Below, in pieces: positions 1 through 12,333 of a stretch of DNA of 64,000 nucleotides. Source of the stretch: Micropterus salmoides. Its lineage: Eukaryota > Chordata > Actinopteri > Centrarchiformes > Centrarchidae. The notes beneath the pieces are model-generated. The model saw nothing but the letters and a program-made list of their open reading frames with translations. It was not told where the DNA came from and ran no database searches. The translations under genes were made by a program, and so were the position numbers. Within the stretch, counting starts at the first letter, position 1, and each line of letters opens with the position of its first letter. The stretch spans positions 5,953,508 to 6,017,507 of the forward strand of contig NW_024041150.1 of assembly GCF_014851395.1 (NCBI RefSeq), written 5' to 3'.

Positions 1-218
1 CACCGTGCATTCGGGAGAAGCTCGTTCACTGATAACGGCGTGTTGAAGACGCCCTCCGGTCACATTTCCAGCATAAATAAATACAATTATAATTAAAACT
101 AAATCAGTTTCTTTTAAAAACCGACTCCTTTTTCAGAGAACTAAATATTAAAGCATATTAAATGCTCAGTCCCGTCTCTCTGGGTGATGGACACTAACCA
201 GCGCTCTTTCTCCTGCAG

Positions 219-3200
219 TGGTGGATCTCCTCTACTGGCGTGATGTGAAGACCACGGGCGTGGTGTTCGGCGCCGCCCTGCTGCTGCTGCTCTCCCTGAT
301 GGCGTGCAGCATCGTGAGCGTGTGCTCCTACATCGGCCTGGCTCTGCTCTCAGTCACCATCTGCTTCAGGATATACAAAGGCATCCTGCAGGCCATCCAG
401 AAGTCAGATGAGGGACACCCGTTCAAGTGAGTACCAGCAGAGAGAGAGAACGAGGCGTTTAGGTAACACCGCCCACGGCATCGCTTCATCTTCACAAACG
501 TCTGCTGTTCGTATCACAGTTAATATGCCAGCTCTAAAGTAATAATGCCATTAATCAGACAGCAGATCTGCTCCAACAGCATCACTGGACGGTGATAAAT
601 ATATTTATACTGTAGAGAGAATAATGCGGCTGAAAGACGTCACCGCTCTCCCTTAAACAGCAGCAGTGCCCTGAAATCTGCAGCAGAACCCAAAGTATGT
701 TTCTGTCTCATCTATCCATCTCTATCTGTCTAGTCGACCTGCTCTCTAAATAGTATTAATAGTTTTCTTTTTAAGACACGTGGCAACTTGAACGAGTATA
801 AAAACACGAGGGAGGCAGGGCAACGTTTAGAGGCTGACTCGGCTCATTACGAGTTAAACTCGACCAGCGACATGTTTAATCCAAGTTACCAGAATAGATT
901 TTTTTTTAAATGTTGAATTTTGAATCTAAAATGACTTTCAGCTCACAGTGAAAAGCTCCGACGTCACGTGGAAACTCGGCGGCTCGTTCTCTCTCCGATG
1001 CTTTTTTGTTTGTTTGTTGCTTCATCCTCCTTCCTGGCTGCTGGACTAAACCTTCTTACTGTGTTTTCACCTGCCGCTCTGCAGTCTGACCTCACGGCAC
1101 ACCGGAGGCCACTTAGCTCAGATTAACGTAAGCTGGGAAAAGTGAGCTCAGAGTCACTTCACGAGGTGGTTTCTACACAATGTAGGATTTTAAACCTCAC
1201 TGAGGGGAATGAAGGCGTCGATTCCACCTTATTTCAGTGTTCGCTCGCTCTTTTCCCTTCAGTCATGTTTTCCCCACGCGCACACACCCTCACCTCTGAC
1301 CTCTTACTGCTGGCCCCGCCTCTCCTCCCTCCCTCCCTCCCTGTATGCGGCGGCCCACTGAACTGAAGTCTATATGTGGGGAAACACGGGAAGTCTCGGC
1401 CTCATCGTCGTCCTCACCTCTGTTTAACCCGCTCCTCTGCTGTCCCCTCAGGCAGTACCTGGACCAGGAGGTGGCGCTGTCTGAGGAACTGGTCCACAAG
1501 TACAGCGACATGTTTCTGGCCAGACTCAACAAGACCATCTGTGAATTACGGCGCCTGTTCCTGGTCGAGGACCTGGTCGACTCCATCAAGGTGAGAAGAA
1601 ATGATCATTAATCCAGAGAAAACGGGTCTTAAACAGAGTGAACCTCTGTTCCAACAGGTTTATTCAGTGACAGCTGAATAAATGAGTGTAGAAATGTTTA
1701 AACTGATCGTGAGGAGCTGCTGCTTCTGTACAGGAAGAATCCCTAAATGTTCTGGGGACGATTAAAGAAGTCACATTCATTATTTTACGGGCTGTAGAGC
1801 TCCTTTACATACCGACGTGTCGGACGGCGCTCTACCAGCATGTGGACAAGCTGCTGGTTGCCGTCCATGTTTGTTTTGTTCCGAGAACTCATGACGGTTG
1901 GCGTTCTTGCTGAATATGCGGGTCGTCTACCTGCAGGGATCATGTGGATCCCGAGCAGAGGTTCGGGTTCCTGCTGCCTCCTGGCTTTGTGTTTGTAGGG
2001 TTCAGCTGGTTCCTACTGACGTCCTGTCAGTCATGTGTTGGTGAAGGATGAGCAGCAGGTCTGTAGGTCAGCGTTCAGTCCAGTTTCACTGAGCGCTCTG
2101 CAGCTGTCTGAGGCCTGTCGTCACCTCCCTGCAGGCCAAATACAGAGAGGTTCATCAGAGAGAGGCGCAGCTCCAGAGACTCCCTAACAGGGTAAAAAAG
2201 ACAGATTCTCAGGAGCAACTTTGAGCCTCAGGAATGTTTTTCTCCCTGTGGATTACACTGTGCCCAGGTGCATTGTGGGACATTGTTCTTCTCCCTGTTC
2301 CCCCCCTCGCTGTGCCAGCGGTGGATATTTACAGCACAGCCAGCACATTTAATCTGCCTCAGCAGCCTCCAGTCAGAAATCTAACACTTGGGTTTCTTTT
2401 CGCTGGCGGCCATGTTGGCTCCGGCTTTAACGTGTTCATCATTAACACGTCGTATCACAGCATCGTGTTAAAGCAGCCTCAGGGTGCTGATTGGTTTAAA
2501 CCCTCGGAAACAGCTGAAGAAACGCGTCTAAATACTGACCTGGATTCAGGTGTCAGTTCTGAAGACGCAAACATTTTATTACAACTTGTTTTCATAATGT
2601 CGTCCCTTCAGCTATAGCAACATTTCACTGAACAAGGTGACATCACTAAAAAGTCCCACGTCGTAGTAGTAGTCCGAAAATTATTATTCATAGACAGAAA
2701 ATGAATTGCCGCCAAGTTCTGATGATTGATTCCTGGTTTAATGCGTCCAAATGTTTTCTGGTTCCAGCTTCTCGAATGTCGGTCGGACAAATTGAGACGT
2801 CACAAGACGTCAAATCTTTGAGCTTTTAAAACCAAAATGATTTGATGGAAATTCTTATTTTCAGCTGTAAATCTCTCACATCGACGTTCCCAGATCTGAA
2901 CTGCTCATAAAGAGAGAAACAGATTCAGCCTGATTTGGTCCATCTGGTCAGTAGGACGAAGTATTCAGATCCTCGACTGAAGGAAAAGTACTAATACCTC
3001 ACTGTAAAAGTACAGCAATGAAAATTGTGAAATATGTGAATATCATCCTAAAAATGTACTTGAAGTAAGTAAAAGTGTTCAATGCAACAAGAAAAATGTG
3101 CCTGTTGTGCTAAAATATCTCCTTTAATTTATAACTAAAATCTGACTTTGTAAAGTACCTGAAGCTGTCAGATAAATGTAGTGAAGTAAAAAGTACAACA

Positions 3201-4524
3201 TCTCCCTCTGAGATGAAGTAGGTAAAGTACAGGTACCTCTAATGTATACGCAAGTACAGTACTTGAATAAATGTACTTCCTGATCAGTGTTTAGATTTAA
3301 AGGTCGACTCTGCAGAACAGCTGAGACTTTATTGATCCCTCAGAGAAACTTTATTGATCCAGAACTGCTCCTCTCTCATTAAAAGGGTCGTTGCTACGGG
3401 AACGAACTGTGTTCTGTTCAACAGCATTGATAAGTTGCTTATTGAAGACTGCAGCTGATTGTTTGTTTGTAGCCGTTGACTTTATGTTTTTCCTCTGTGC
3501 AGTTCGCGGTGCTGATGTGGATCCTAACCTACGTCGGCGCCTTGTTCAACGGGCTCACGCTGCTTATTCTGGGTGAGGAAACGCGTGTGGACGTGAAGCC
3601 TCCCATCATGCTTAGAGGCTGTGATTGATGCTCTGCTGTGAAGTGACCAGTTTATTTAAAGCTGCTGTGTGGGGGATGTTACTGTGGCTCCCCCTGCTGG
3701 AGATTTCAAGAATACAGAAAGCAGCACATCGACTGTCTGATTCTCCTGCACACGATGACAAATATTAATTATTGTAATTTTATCATAACAAGAAGCAGCA
3801 AGCTTTTAACTTCTGCTCACATCCTTTTCTTCTTGGTCTTCTCCAGGTCTGGTTGGAGTGTTCAGCTGCCCGATCATCTACGAGAAACACCAGGTAGGAA
3901 CATCGGATCAAAGGAAGTGCTCAGAGACCGGAGATCAGCAGACATGTTCTGTTTTAAAGAACATCCTTTCTGCTGCTCTGTGCGTCTGTAATGGGACCAG
4001 CTGAAGGGGGGACTGGGATTTTACTCGTTCTGGTCTTTTGCTGAATGTGTGGAGTTTGAGACGCTGGCTGTCGGTGATCCTGACGTGTTTCTGTGTTTCA
4101 GGCTCAGATCGACCACTACCTGGCGCTGGTCAACAACCAGGTCAAAGACGTCGTTGGAAAGTAAGTCAGCGGCTTCATCACTGGATCTGCTTTTGTCCTT
4201 CGTTCACATCAAGACAGCCAAATATGTTAAGCCGTTATGGCGTGATAAAAACGTGATGGAGTAACCTGCTCAGTGTGGGGAGCTCTTCAGTACAGCTGAT
4301 CACATGATCCAACTGTTTCTGTTGACATGACTAGAAGTTTAAACGACGACAGATGACGAACCTGTGAACAGTTTTACCTGCAGTTAGTTTGCTTTCACAA
4401 AGTTCCCTCTGCAGCCTCATCACTCTGCATCTCTGTCTGTCTTTGAATCATTGATCGTGTTTATCTTCCTGTCTCCTGCAGGATCCAGGCGAAGGTGCCC
4501 GGGATGAAACGCAAGACGGAGTAA
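219..4524 (+). CDS. rtn4: Reticulon, RTN4-like: reticulon homology domain exons (5'-partial gene)
   Basis: Six coding exons can be spliced: 219-426, 1452-1590, 3503-3572, 3847-3893, 4102-4160 and 4482-4524 (stop TAA). All have AG acceptors and GT donors with matching phases and give about 187 residues, the usual length of a C-terminal reticulon homology domain. Visible hallmarks are DLLYWRDVK, the first long hydrophobic hairpin, QKSDEGHPFK, the 66-residue-type loop with ELRRLFLVEDLVDS, the second hairpin (FAVLMWILTYVGALFNG), AQIDHYL and the C-terminal KRKTE. Reticulons insert hairpins into the tubular ER and shape it; RTN4 (Nogo) is also a neurite-growth inhibitor in mammals. GVVFGA, SIVSV, QKSDEGHPF and SEELVHKYS fit RTN4 better than RTN1, 2 or 3; whether it is the teleost a or b copy cannot be said. 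The variable N-terminal exons and promoter lie upstream of the window. The domain appears intact. Confidence 0.93.
2940..3290. repeat. Dispersed fish repeat rich in 'aagtac' motifs, in reticulon intron
   Basis: The stretch is dense in AGTAC/GTACTT words (for example 'aaaagtact', 'aagtacagtacttgaataaa'). This style is seen in a very common interspersed repeat of ray-finned fish introns. No ORF. The boundaries are approximate and the family name is not assigned. Confidence 0.5.
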
Positions 4525-5680
4525 AGTCACGTGAAGTCTGGATTCAGGGAGTCCTGAGAGGAAGGAGGGTTGGAGGGTTTGAGTGAGGGCGTATGAAGGA
4601 AGGCTGGAGGAGGGGAGGAGGGGTCTGGCGTGGACGCAGCCCTTCTAACTTTATTTGTCAAAATAATAAAACACTTTTTTTTTTCCAGTTCAGAATCTTT
4701 TTTGTTGTTGTTGTTGGTTTTTTGAAGCCGGTCGGCGTTGAGCGTAGGTTCACGACACCGAGGTCGGCTTCACGACTCTTTACGTTTAATCAAGCCTTGA
4801 AATGTTTGTTTCTGAGAGACGCTGAAACTCACAGAAACACATTTTAACCTTGGATTAACCCTCCCTCTCCCCCACCCAGTGCATTGTGGGAGGGCCGATG
4901 CTCCCTCAGTCTGGCGCCGGGTGGTTTTTTTTAGTTATTGAGTTTTTCCTTTCGCCGCCGAGCCGAGAGATTCTCTTCCTTCGTCTGCTGTTTTTAGAGA
5001 AAAAGACGAGCGAGCGGCGATCCTCATTTGTATTTTTTCTTATTTTGGTATGAGTTAGAAGTATTTTGTGATTTCACTGTTTAACTGTCCCTCAAGCTTC
5101 GAGCTCGTTTCCTCGGTAACGTGCGGTGTGGTTTCGCCTCGATGTGACGAACGACGATTTTGCGAATGACGTCTTTGACTCCTGACGAGGCAGCGAGGGG
5201 GAAGGGAGGGGGGAGGGGGCTTGTACTACCATTTAAAAATACTTCATCGCTTCTGAGTAACTAGCTAGAAACATCTAGAAAAACCTTTGCCAGACGAATA
5301 AAACACATTAATTACATGAAAGTCGTTATGTCCGTGTCATTGCAGCTGTCTAGTAACGAACATCTCCGGAAGAAAACACGTTTACATTCATCCACATCGG
5401 ATAAAAATAAAAAGGAACAAAAAAAAATGAAATGGGATTTAAAGAAAAAAATAAATAACCATACTGTCTGTGGAGCCGATATCTTAATGAAGTTGCAACT
5501 TGATGTGACTTTGGGAAACTTTAGAGCATTTGTTTGTTTATGCAAGTATAATTGTGAATGATAAAACTTCATACTTCAATTGTGACGATTAAAAAGCTTC
5601 CAGCTGGGAGCCGTGTTTGTGGAATGCATTGTGAGATGTAAACAATTATCAATAAAGCTTCTAGACGAAGAAAGTCCCGC
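4525..5680 (+). other. rtn4: 3' UTR of the reticulon gene
   Basis: Non-coding sequence after the reticulon stop. AATAAA signals occur at 4665-4670, 5297-5302 and 5651-5656, so alternative polyadenylation is possible. The last one sits in an AATAAAGCTT context. There are no convincing ORFs. The 3' boundary is inferred from the last signal. Confidence 0.6.
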
Positions 5681-5987
5681 CTCCTCATCTGTCTGTCAAC
5701 AGTCCGAACTCCTCACATGGTCAAGACCCGTTAGCGTCAGTTTGTGACGCTCTGGGAAACGTTTATATTACGCTAACAGGTTTAAGATGTTAATAACAGA
5801 AAGGTCAGAGTGAGGAGGAGGTTAGGCTGGATCGTGGGTCAGAAACCGGACTTTCACCCAGGAGACCAGGGTCCGTTTCTGTGTGAAACAAAAAGTCAAC
5901 ATTGATTGTTTTTACTTAAGGCATGTAAGTTACACAACTTACAAAAGATACATTTTTTATCATAAATTACAATATTTTTCATAAATC

Positions 5988-6072
5988 TGACCCCAGGAGG
6001 TTCTGGTGCCTCAACCTGACCCCAGGTTTTTTTTTGGTGCCTCAACCTGACCCCAGGTGGGTTCGGTGCCTA
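5988..6072 (+). repeat. Short tandem repeat, about 3 units of ~35 bp
   Basis: The phrase 'ctgaccccaggnggttnngg' followed by 'tgcctcaac' recurs three times with a T-run expansion in the middle unit. It is a small local minisatellite. Confidence 0.7.
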
Positions 6073-6469
6073 AAACTAATCAAATTGTGGTGTTTTAACC
6101 ACTACTTTTATTTTGAAAGTCTCACTGAGAAAGAATATTTTATCGTTTTTAAATAGCCGGCTACTTGAAATAGTAGCTGGAAACTTGCAATGTAAGTTGA
6201 ATGAAGCTCTGCTGCTTCTCAAGATTAAAGCGGCGCTACCGTGTGTCACCTCCTGAACCTGAACTGGTTCCACAGGAGAGGAGCTTAATAGCTGAACGCT
6301 CTGGCTCCCATTCTACTGGAAGCCACCAGAGTTCAAGTCCGGCGTTGAGCCCAACCCAAACGAACCGCACCATGAGGATAAACGCTCCAGGGTCCGGTTC
6401 AACTGGACTTAACAAGGCTGGTGAACGCACCCTGAAACAGCTATAAGGGATCGTCCCCTATAAAGAAAA

Positions 6470-7560
6470 AAATTCTGAATAGATTTTCGGCCTCAAACGC
6501 TGTTCCACCTCATTCCCACAACTGTCAACAACAGCTTGGCCTTCTTGGACTGTAACATACAGACTGAAGAGGCAGGAGCCTCCACCCTGGAGTATACAGG
6601 TTAGTCTTTGGCTCTCTCCAGCCTCTGGAGCGTCAGCTGGGGGCCATCAGAACCCTGCACCACTGAGCTGATAACATACCAACAAGTGCCCAAGAGAAAG
6701 AGCATAAACACCCAAAGGGTGAACGTTTGTGAAAACAGCTCCAAGATCCAGGAAGAACACCGGGGACGAGGAAAAGAAGAGTAAACCCAACAGCATTGAT
6801 CCCATAGGTGTCTGGAGTATCAGAAAAACCCACATCCTGGTGTTTTTTTAAATACAAGTACACGCTAAGACAGGGCGGCACGGTAGTCCAGTGGAAAGCG
6901 CTGTGACCTCACAGCAAGAAGGTTGTGGGTTCAAACCGGCCTCTCTGTGTGGAGTTTACATGTTCTCCACGTGTCTGCATGTGTTCTCTCCGTGGTGCTC
7001 CGGCTTCCTCCCGCCATCCAAAGACATGCGGACTGGGTTAATTGGTGACCCTAAATTAGGTGTGAGTGTGACTGGTTGTTTGTCTATGTGTGGCCCTGCG
7101 ATGTCCTGCCTTTCGCCCGATGTCAGCTGGTCTGCTCACTTCCTCTGCTTGCTTTCATGGCAGTGTGCTGACAGTCAGAGCTCCCCCTGCAGTCCATAAA
7201 GCGCCTCAGCCGTTCCAAACCCTCAACGCAGCCATCCCCAAATTCCCAATCCTAAATGGCTAAATCATTTTCGACTTTGACTTTTAGTTTCTCATTTTGG
7301 CTTTTAGTTTTAAATCTGACCCAATAATCCCTCCATATAAAGGACAACAATGTACATATTCTGGACAGGGAGGACAGGTGGTTTGAAAGAGGAATGAAAG
7401 ACGCCATTTGGGTAAAGATACCATCTCTAAACAGCACCTGAGGCCAAACGCTCACATTTGGCCTCAGGTGACTCGAACAACCACAACAACTGTTAGAACA
7501 GCCAGGAGCCCAGACGACCCAAGTGATATACATCAAAAACTTGTTTCAGGCCTGCTGGCT
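6470..7560 (+). mobile_element. Penelope-like retroelement fragment, split by a SINE
   Basis: Around 6520-6600 the translation reads NNSLAFLDCNIQTEE, followed (with frame breaks) by a GAIRTLHH-like stretch near 6640. Around 7345-7420 it reads NVHILDREDRWFERGMKDA. These match the RT C-terminal part and the region after the GIY-YIG endonuclease of Penelope-like elements. The GIY-YIG core itself is not visible, stops and shifts are frequent, and a SINE-like repeat sits in the middle. It is a dead fragment. Family assignment rests on remembered motifs, not on a search. Confidence 0.6.
6872..7130 (+). mobile_element. tRNA-derived SINE-like repeat
   Basis: It begins 'gggcggcacggtagtccag' and has a pol III B-box-like GGTTCAAACC near 6930. 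It then shows the classic fish body with 'cttcctcccgccatccaaag' and 'ttaattggtgaccctaaatt', and ends near 'cgcccgatgtcagctgg'. It interrupts the Penelope-like fragment. Confidence 0.75.
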
Positions 7561-7569
7561 TTATCACAT

Positions 7570-8400
7570 TTTGTCTGAATATGTAAAGTAATTTCCAGGA
7601 ACACACGTCATGTTTTCAGAAAGATTTAGTTCATTGCAGACTGTGTGGATGCAGAGAAAAAACAGACCGGTGAATGTAAATGAACATGCAAACTGTGACA
7701 ATCTGTCTCCTTTAAACCATCTTGGCTGAGGGATGTGAGCTTAGTCATGTCTGAGTTGTTGGACATTGTTAATGTGTCGACACCATTTGCTGAATTGCAA
7801 ATATTTCAAAACTTGCTTGCTTAATAAGAAATAAAACAATCGGCTCTCGAGCTGTAAACATTGTTGTTTTATACACAGGTAACAGGTGTGACAGCAGAAT
7901 GGATAATAAAAATAAACATGAAATCTAAACAAACAGCAAAATAGCTTTAACCTGGATTGATACATGAGCTTGTAAAATGTATCGATGTATTTATGGCTGC
8001 TTTCATTTTTTTAGAAACAGGTTTGCATGCAAACCTGGAGGTGTACAGCATACTGCGGTTAAACCAGTTACGTTTCACACAATCTGCTTCTCTTCCTTTC
8101 TTCAATGCAGTTCTGACATGTAAGAAATATAAATATTTTATTGACAATAACAAAGAGAATAAAAGCAATCATAGAAGATAGAATATTTGGAATAAAGAAC
8201 ATGAGGTAAAGAAGGAAGGTGAAATCTGTAGATCTAGAAAATGCTTCCTACTTTACATCTTTGTACTTTATTTTGTATTTCCATAATAATTTGCTGTTTT
8301 TGCTGATTAAACATTAATGCTTGCATAATCCGATGTTCCTATTTCTCCAGTAAATGATGACAGCTGAGATATGAAAGAGAGTTTGGTGTGTTGTGTCAAT
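7570..8400 (+). repeat. Segmental duplication block (pairs with 55.69-57.38 kb)
   Basis: Several stretches recur downstream in the same order. 'cacacgtcatgttttcagaa' (7605) recurs at 55691. 'aaatgaacatgcaaactg' with 'ccatcttg' and 'gtgagcttagtcat' (7680-7750) recurs at 55768-55840. 'gaataaagaacatgaggtaa' (8190) recurs near 56975. 'gctgattaaacattaatgct' and 'ccagtaaatgatgacagct' (8300-8360) recur at 57319-57378. There is no coding exon. It is upstream flank of the GPCR family unit. Confidence 0.75.
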
Positions 8401-8404
8401 ATGA

Positions 8405-10230
8405 TTATTTAAAAAATCAGAATGAGGTTTATTGTCAGGTGCATTTTCACATATGATGAATTTGCCTAATATATATAATATAAATAATATTGCCTTGATA
8501 TGTTGGTATATAAATATAGATAAAGGCAAGAGCATATGAGAAATAATACAGCATAAATTAATTAGTGCAATGGACACAGATCAAAGTTGAGCATTGTTGG
8601 AACGTGTTGGGTCAGGTGTTTGGGGGGCAGTGACAGTGGGGACCTGGTGAGAAGGCCCACTGCAGTCAGAAAGAAAGTGTTCTTGTGGTGCGAGGTTTTG
8701 GTCCTGATGGACTGCAGGAGGAGTGTCTGAAACAGTTTGTGTCCAGGTTGGGAGGAGTCCGCCACAATCTTTTCTGGTCCCTGGCGGTGGCAGCAGCGTG
8801 CCAGATGGTGATGGAGGAGGAGAGGATGGACTCAGTGATGGGGGTGTAGAAGTGCACCATCATTGTCTTTGGCAGGCTGAACTTCTTCAGCTGCCGCAGG
8901 AAGTACATCCTCTGCTGGGCCTTCTTGGTGAGGGAGGTGATGTTCAGCTCCCACCTGAGGTCCTGGGAGATGATGGTGCCCAGGAAGCGGAAGGAGTCAC
9001 ACAGGATGATGGGGGAGGGTGGGGCTGGGCTCTTTCTGAAGTCCGAGACCATCTCCACTGTCTTCAGAGCGTTGAGCTCCAGACTGTTCTGGTTGCACTC
9101 GGTCACCAGATGGTCGATCTCCCACCTGTACGCGGACTCATCCCCACCTGAGATGAGCCCAATGAGGGTGGTGTCATCTGCAAACTTCAGGAGCTTGACA
9201 GACTGGTGACTGGAGATGCAGCTGTTGGTGTACAGGGAGAAGAGAAGGGGGAAGAACGCAGCCTTGAGGGGAACCTTGAGGGGAACCGGAGCTGATTGTC
9301 CTGGAGTCAGAGACATGTTTTCCCAGCTTCACGTGCTGCTTCCTGTCCGTCAAGAAGTCTATGATCCACCTGCAGGTGGAGTCAGGCACGTTCAGCTGGG
9401 AGAGCTTGTCCTGCAGCAGGGTCGGTATGATGGTGTTGAAAGCAGACCTGAAGTCCACAAACAAGATCCTGGCGTAGGTTCCTGGGGAGTCCAGGTGCTG
9501 GAGGATGTAGTGAAGGGCCATGTTTACTGCATCATCTACAGACCTGTTGGCTCTGTAGGCGAACTGCAGGGGGTCCTGGAGAGGGTCTGTGATGGATTTA
9601 AGGTGGGACAACACAAGACGTTCAAAGACTGGTTCAACTCATAGGGGGGCTTTAGGTTTGTAATTGGTGATCTGTCTGAAGCCTCTCCAATCAGAAGCAG
9701 AGTCGTTTCTTTTAGAATTGGTGTTGTAGTCTCTCTGGGTACAGAGTATCAGTAAACTCATCCAGATTGTTGGTAGCAGTCCTGACAACATCCCAGTCAG
9801 TGCAGTCCAAACATGCCTGAAGGTCCTCCACAGCTTCACTGGTCCATTTCTTTGATGTCCTCACTGCAGGTTTACAGAGCTTTAGTTTCTGTCTGTATGC
9901 AGGAATCAGGTGGACCATGACATGGTCAGAGTGACCCAGTTCAGCGTGGGGGACGGCGTGATAGGCACTGCTAACTGTAGTGTAGCAGCGGTCCAAAGTG
10001 TTCTCCTCTCATTTTATAAAGTGTCTGTATTTGGGGAGTTCTTGGCTGAGATTTCCCCTGTTAAAATCACCAAGAATGATAACATCATTACACCAGCCAC
10101 AGTTACTGTAGAAACAGACATCCACCTTTTGTTTTGCTGGAGAACTCTGTGTCTCCCAGAGGGAAAGACGTGTTTAACCAAAGAGAAGTCGTAGACAGTT
10201 AATGATCCCTCCTGTAAAGGCTGTGTAGGT
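8405..10230 (-). mobile_element. Rex1-like LINE, 5'-truncated and degenerate
   Basis: On the minus strand a reverse transcriptase is readable in pieces. Fingers/palm at about 9614-9200 include LQFAYRANRSVDDAVNMALHY and a duplicated SPQGSPQGC; the palm at about 9260-8780 includes LLKFADDTTLIGLI, where FADD is the catalytic motif; then come TVEMVSDFRKSP and KKAQQRMYFLRQLKK. The minus-strand 3' end reads 'gacaataaacctcattctga', matching the (TTCTGA)n tail of the plus-strand copy at 13.5-15.4 kb. Frameshifts and an internal duplication make it dead. The remaining upstream part (9640-10230) is the endonuclease-RT linker. The clade call (Rex1/Babar) is from motif memory. Confidence 0.75.
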
Positions 10231-10734
10231 GCACAGAGTCTAAATGCATTTAAGCATTTATCTGGATGTTTGGAGTGAAAGAAGAGACTCAGTGTTTCTC
10301 AGTCACTGCTTGAACATAGTGACATTTCAGTTCACCAAGCTGTATGTTTGTGTTGTTAGACAGAGTGAATGTGTCGGCCTGCAGTTTCTCCTGATCCATT
10401 TTCATGCTAAAATGGTGGTTAACAGTTCACCTTTATGTTAAAATGTTGTCTCAATAAGTGTGAAGGCAGCAGAGTGCAGATTCTGCAAATGAAGATAAAA
10501 TATTCAGATGGTTCAACAGTTGGATTCATCAGACAGACAAGCCTCCACCTCCAAAGGGACATTAAACAGGTGGAGCAAAGAGTGCAGAAGACAGCACAGC
10601 GTCCCAGAACAAAGCTCCTGTACCTCAAGTCACTGAAGGATCTGGATCCAAACCTGATTCAGTGGCTGCAGTAAGTAGCTCACATCAGCACCAAAGAACC
10701 TCCTCTGTGTCATCAGGGAGCCGTTTATGAAATA

Positions 10735-11340
10735 TAATAAGCATCGCTATTAAGACAGATTTTAAAAGTTTGATTAGATTTTTTAAATCCTGATTTCTCA
10801 GGAAGAGAAATAAGTAAAAGCAGAAGAAAACATCAGCAGGTGTGTCAGCACTGTGGCCAGTTATTGTGAGCGGCTCACATGCACATTTCCCAGTCAAATA
10901 ATGTTGAGGAGTGTGACGGTTCTTTTTCCTGCTGATGTTCTCTATGTGTTCACTATTTCTGTGATGCATCATTTCCATATTCACGTCACTCCTTTTCCTT
11001 AGAAGAGCAGCTGTAGATCATCATCAGCCTGCTGCTTGTTATCACTTCCCATATTTGAGGTTTGGATGCAGAGGACAAACATCGGCCACTGGTGTAGGAA
11101 CTTATTCAGGTGGGTCTCTCAGCTTTTAAAGGTAAATTTGATCAGATTACTTTTTTCTTCTATGTAGAGCGTATTAAACAGATAAATGAACATGCAAACT
11201 GCAACAAGCAGACAGCTTTAGACTGTAGGTGGACAGGATACTGAGGTTAAATCAGTTAGGTTTTATTTCCTTTGGGGTATTTTCACTCTCTTTCCTTAAA
11301 ACACTTAAAGGTAAAAACATACAATAAAGAAAGTGTTTTA
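10735..11340 (+). promoter_or_regulatory. GPCR-family 5' block with candidate non-coding first exon (unit A)
   Basis: This block is almost identical to 57390-58016 and partly related to 42628-42910 and 53290-53640. A candidate 5' UTR exon around 11060-11131 contains 'ggatgcagaggacaaacatc' and ends '...cttttaaag' before the donor GTAAAT at 11132. The same place in copy B (42905) also keeps an AAAG|GTAAAG donor. Upstream lie 'ccatattcacgtcactcctt' and 'ttatcacttccc' (GATA and ETS-like words). If used, it would splice to the acceptor at 21958 in front of the copy A start codon, across the Gypsy insertion. This is inference from conservation; no TATA box is obvious. Confidence 0.5.
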
Positions 11341-11494
11341 AATTAATTAAACTCAGCAAGCTCAAAAATGAGCACGAGTATAATCATCCCTGCTGTGCTG
11401 TGAAAAATGACCAGCACATTATAGTTGAATGTAAATCCATTTCAATTCATATATCATGTAGTGTACTGTAGAACTTTTAATCATCCGTAGTTCT

Positions 11495-11590
11495 TGTGCA
11501 CATTAAATTACATTTACTCATTTGGCAGATGCTTTTATACAAAGGGACTTACATTTGAGGAACAACATACAAGCATCAAATACAGCATGA
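11495..11590 (-). mobile_element. SINE 3'-end fragment
   Basis: 'catttggcagatgcttttat' followed by 'caaagggacttacatttga' is the familiar fish SINE 3' body seen from one orientation (similar to 39600-39660). It is only a fragment. Confidence 0.5.
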
Positions 11591-11726
11591 GATCTACAAC
11601 TGACAATACATACTAGTAAGAGCTAATGGCACATATCACATCAATACTTCCGCATTATATGCCCCTCTTCTTGCAACGCCAACATCAGCGTTTGCTGTCC
11701 GCAGTACCCACCTCTGTGCCGTGGGA

Positions 11727-11976
11727 GGATTCCCCTTCTCCGGGCCGTACATCTGTCTTCCTCCGTTACCCGATCAGCCTCATTCTCCCTGCTGTCCTGC
11801 TTCTCTTTGATATCTGAGTTGCCTCGCTGCGATAGTTAAATTGCCTCCTATCTGAGTCGTCTCTCTGTGATATCTAAAATGTCTTAGTCTTTGGTCAACC
11901 TTAGTTTATAATTCCTGGGGTGAAACTCACCATGTGATGTAGTTGTAGCTAACACTAATAACAAATAGTGCCAGCG
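11727..11976 (+). repeat. 5' LTR (alignable part) of the Gypsy element
   Basis: It matches 19411-19643 through 'ggattcccc', 'cgtcttcctccg'-like, 'tctttgatatctgagttgc', 'ctgtgatatct', 'tctttggtcaacc' and 'aaatagtgccag'. Small indels and substitutions show the element is old. The outer limit may start earlier, near 11655. Confidence 0.7.
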
Positions 11977-12333
11977 CGAACAGATTATCAGATAATTATT
12001 AAAATCACATCCTAATAATCTTTGACCATTCTTCCACTCGGTGTTGCCACATTTTGGCTTAGTCGGCAGGATATACTTCTTTAGGAGGGTTAAATAATAT
12101 TTTTGGGAGGAGACGGTGTTCTATTCATATCTGTGTGTATATATAGGATATATATTTTTGTAAATGTATTTTTTTGTATTATATGGGTTTGGTTTTATTT
12201 TGAGAGGCAGGTCAGTGGGTTGGTGCTTCAGTGGGTGCACAGTAAGTCTCGAGTTCTCTGCTTGTGTTGGTCCACCCTTTTGCTGTAGAGCCTCTGTCAG
12301 TAAGCTGCAGCCATGAGTTTTGTTGGGGGGTAA

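Noticed and set aside
1142..2617. Several ORFs in reticulon introns (for example 2234-2617)
   Set aside because: They do not match any exon of the family and lie between well-defined reticulon exons; composition is ordinary intron.
8723..9644. Plus-strand ORFs at 8723-9151 and 9216-9644
   Set aside because: They are antisense shadows of the minus-strand LINE reverse transcriptase.
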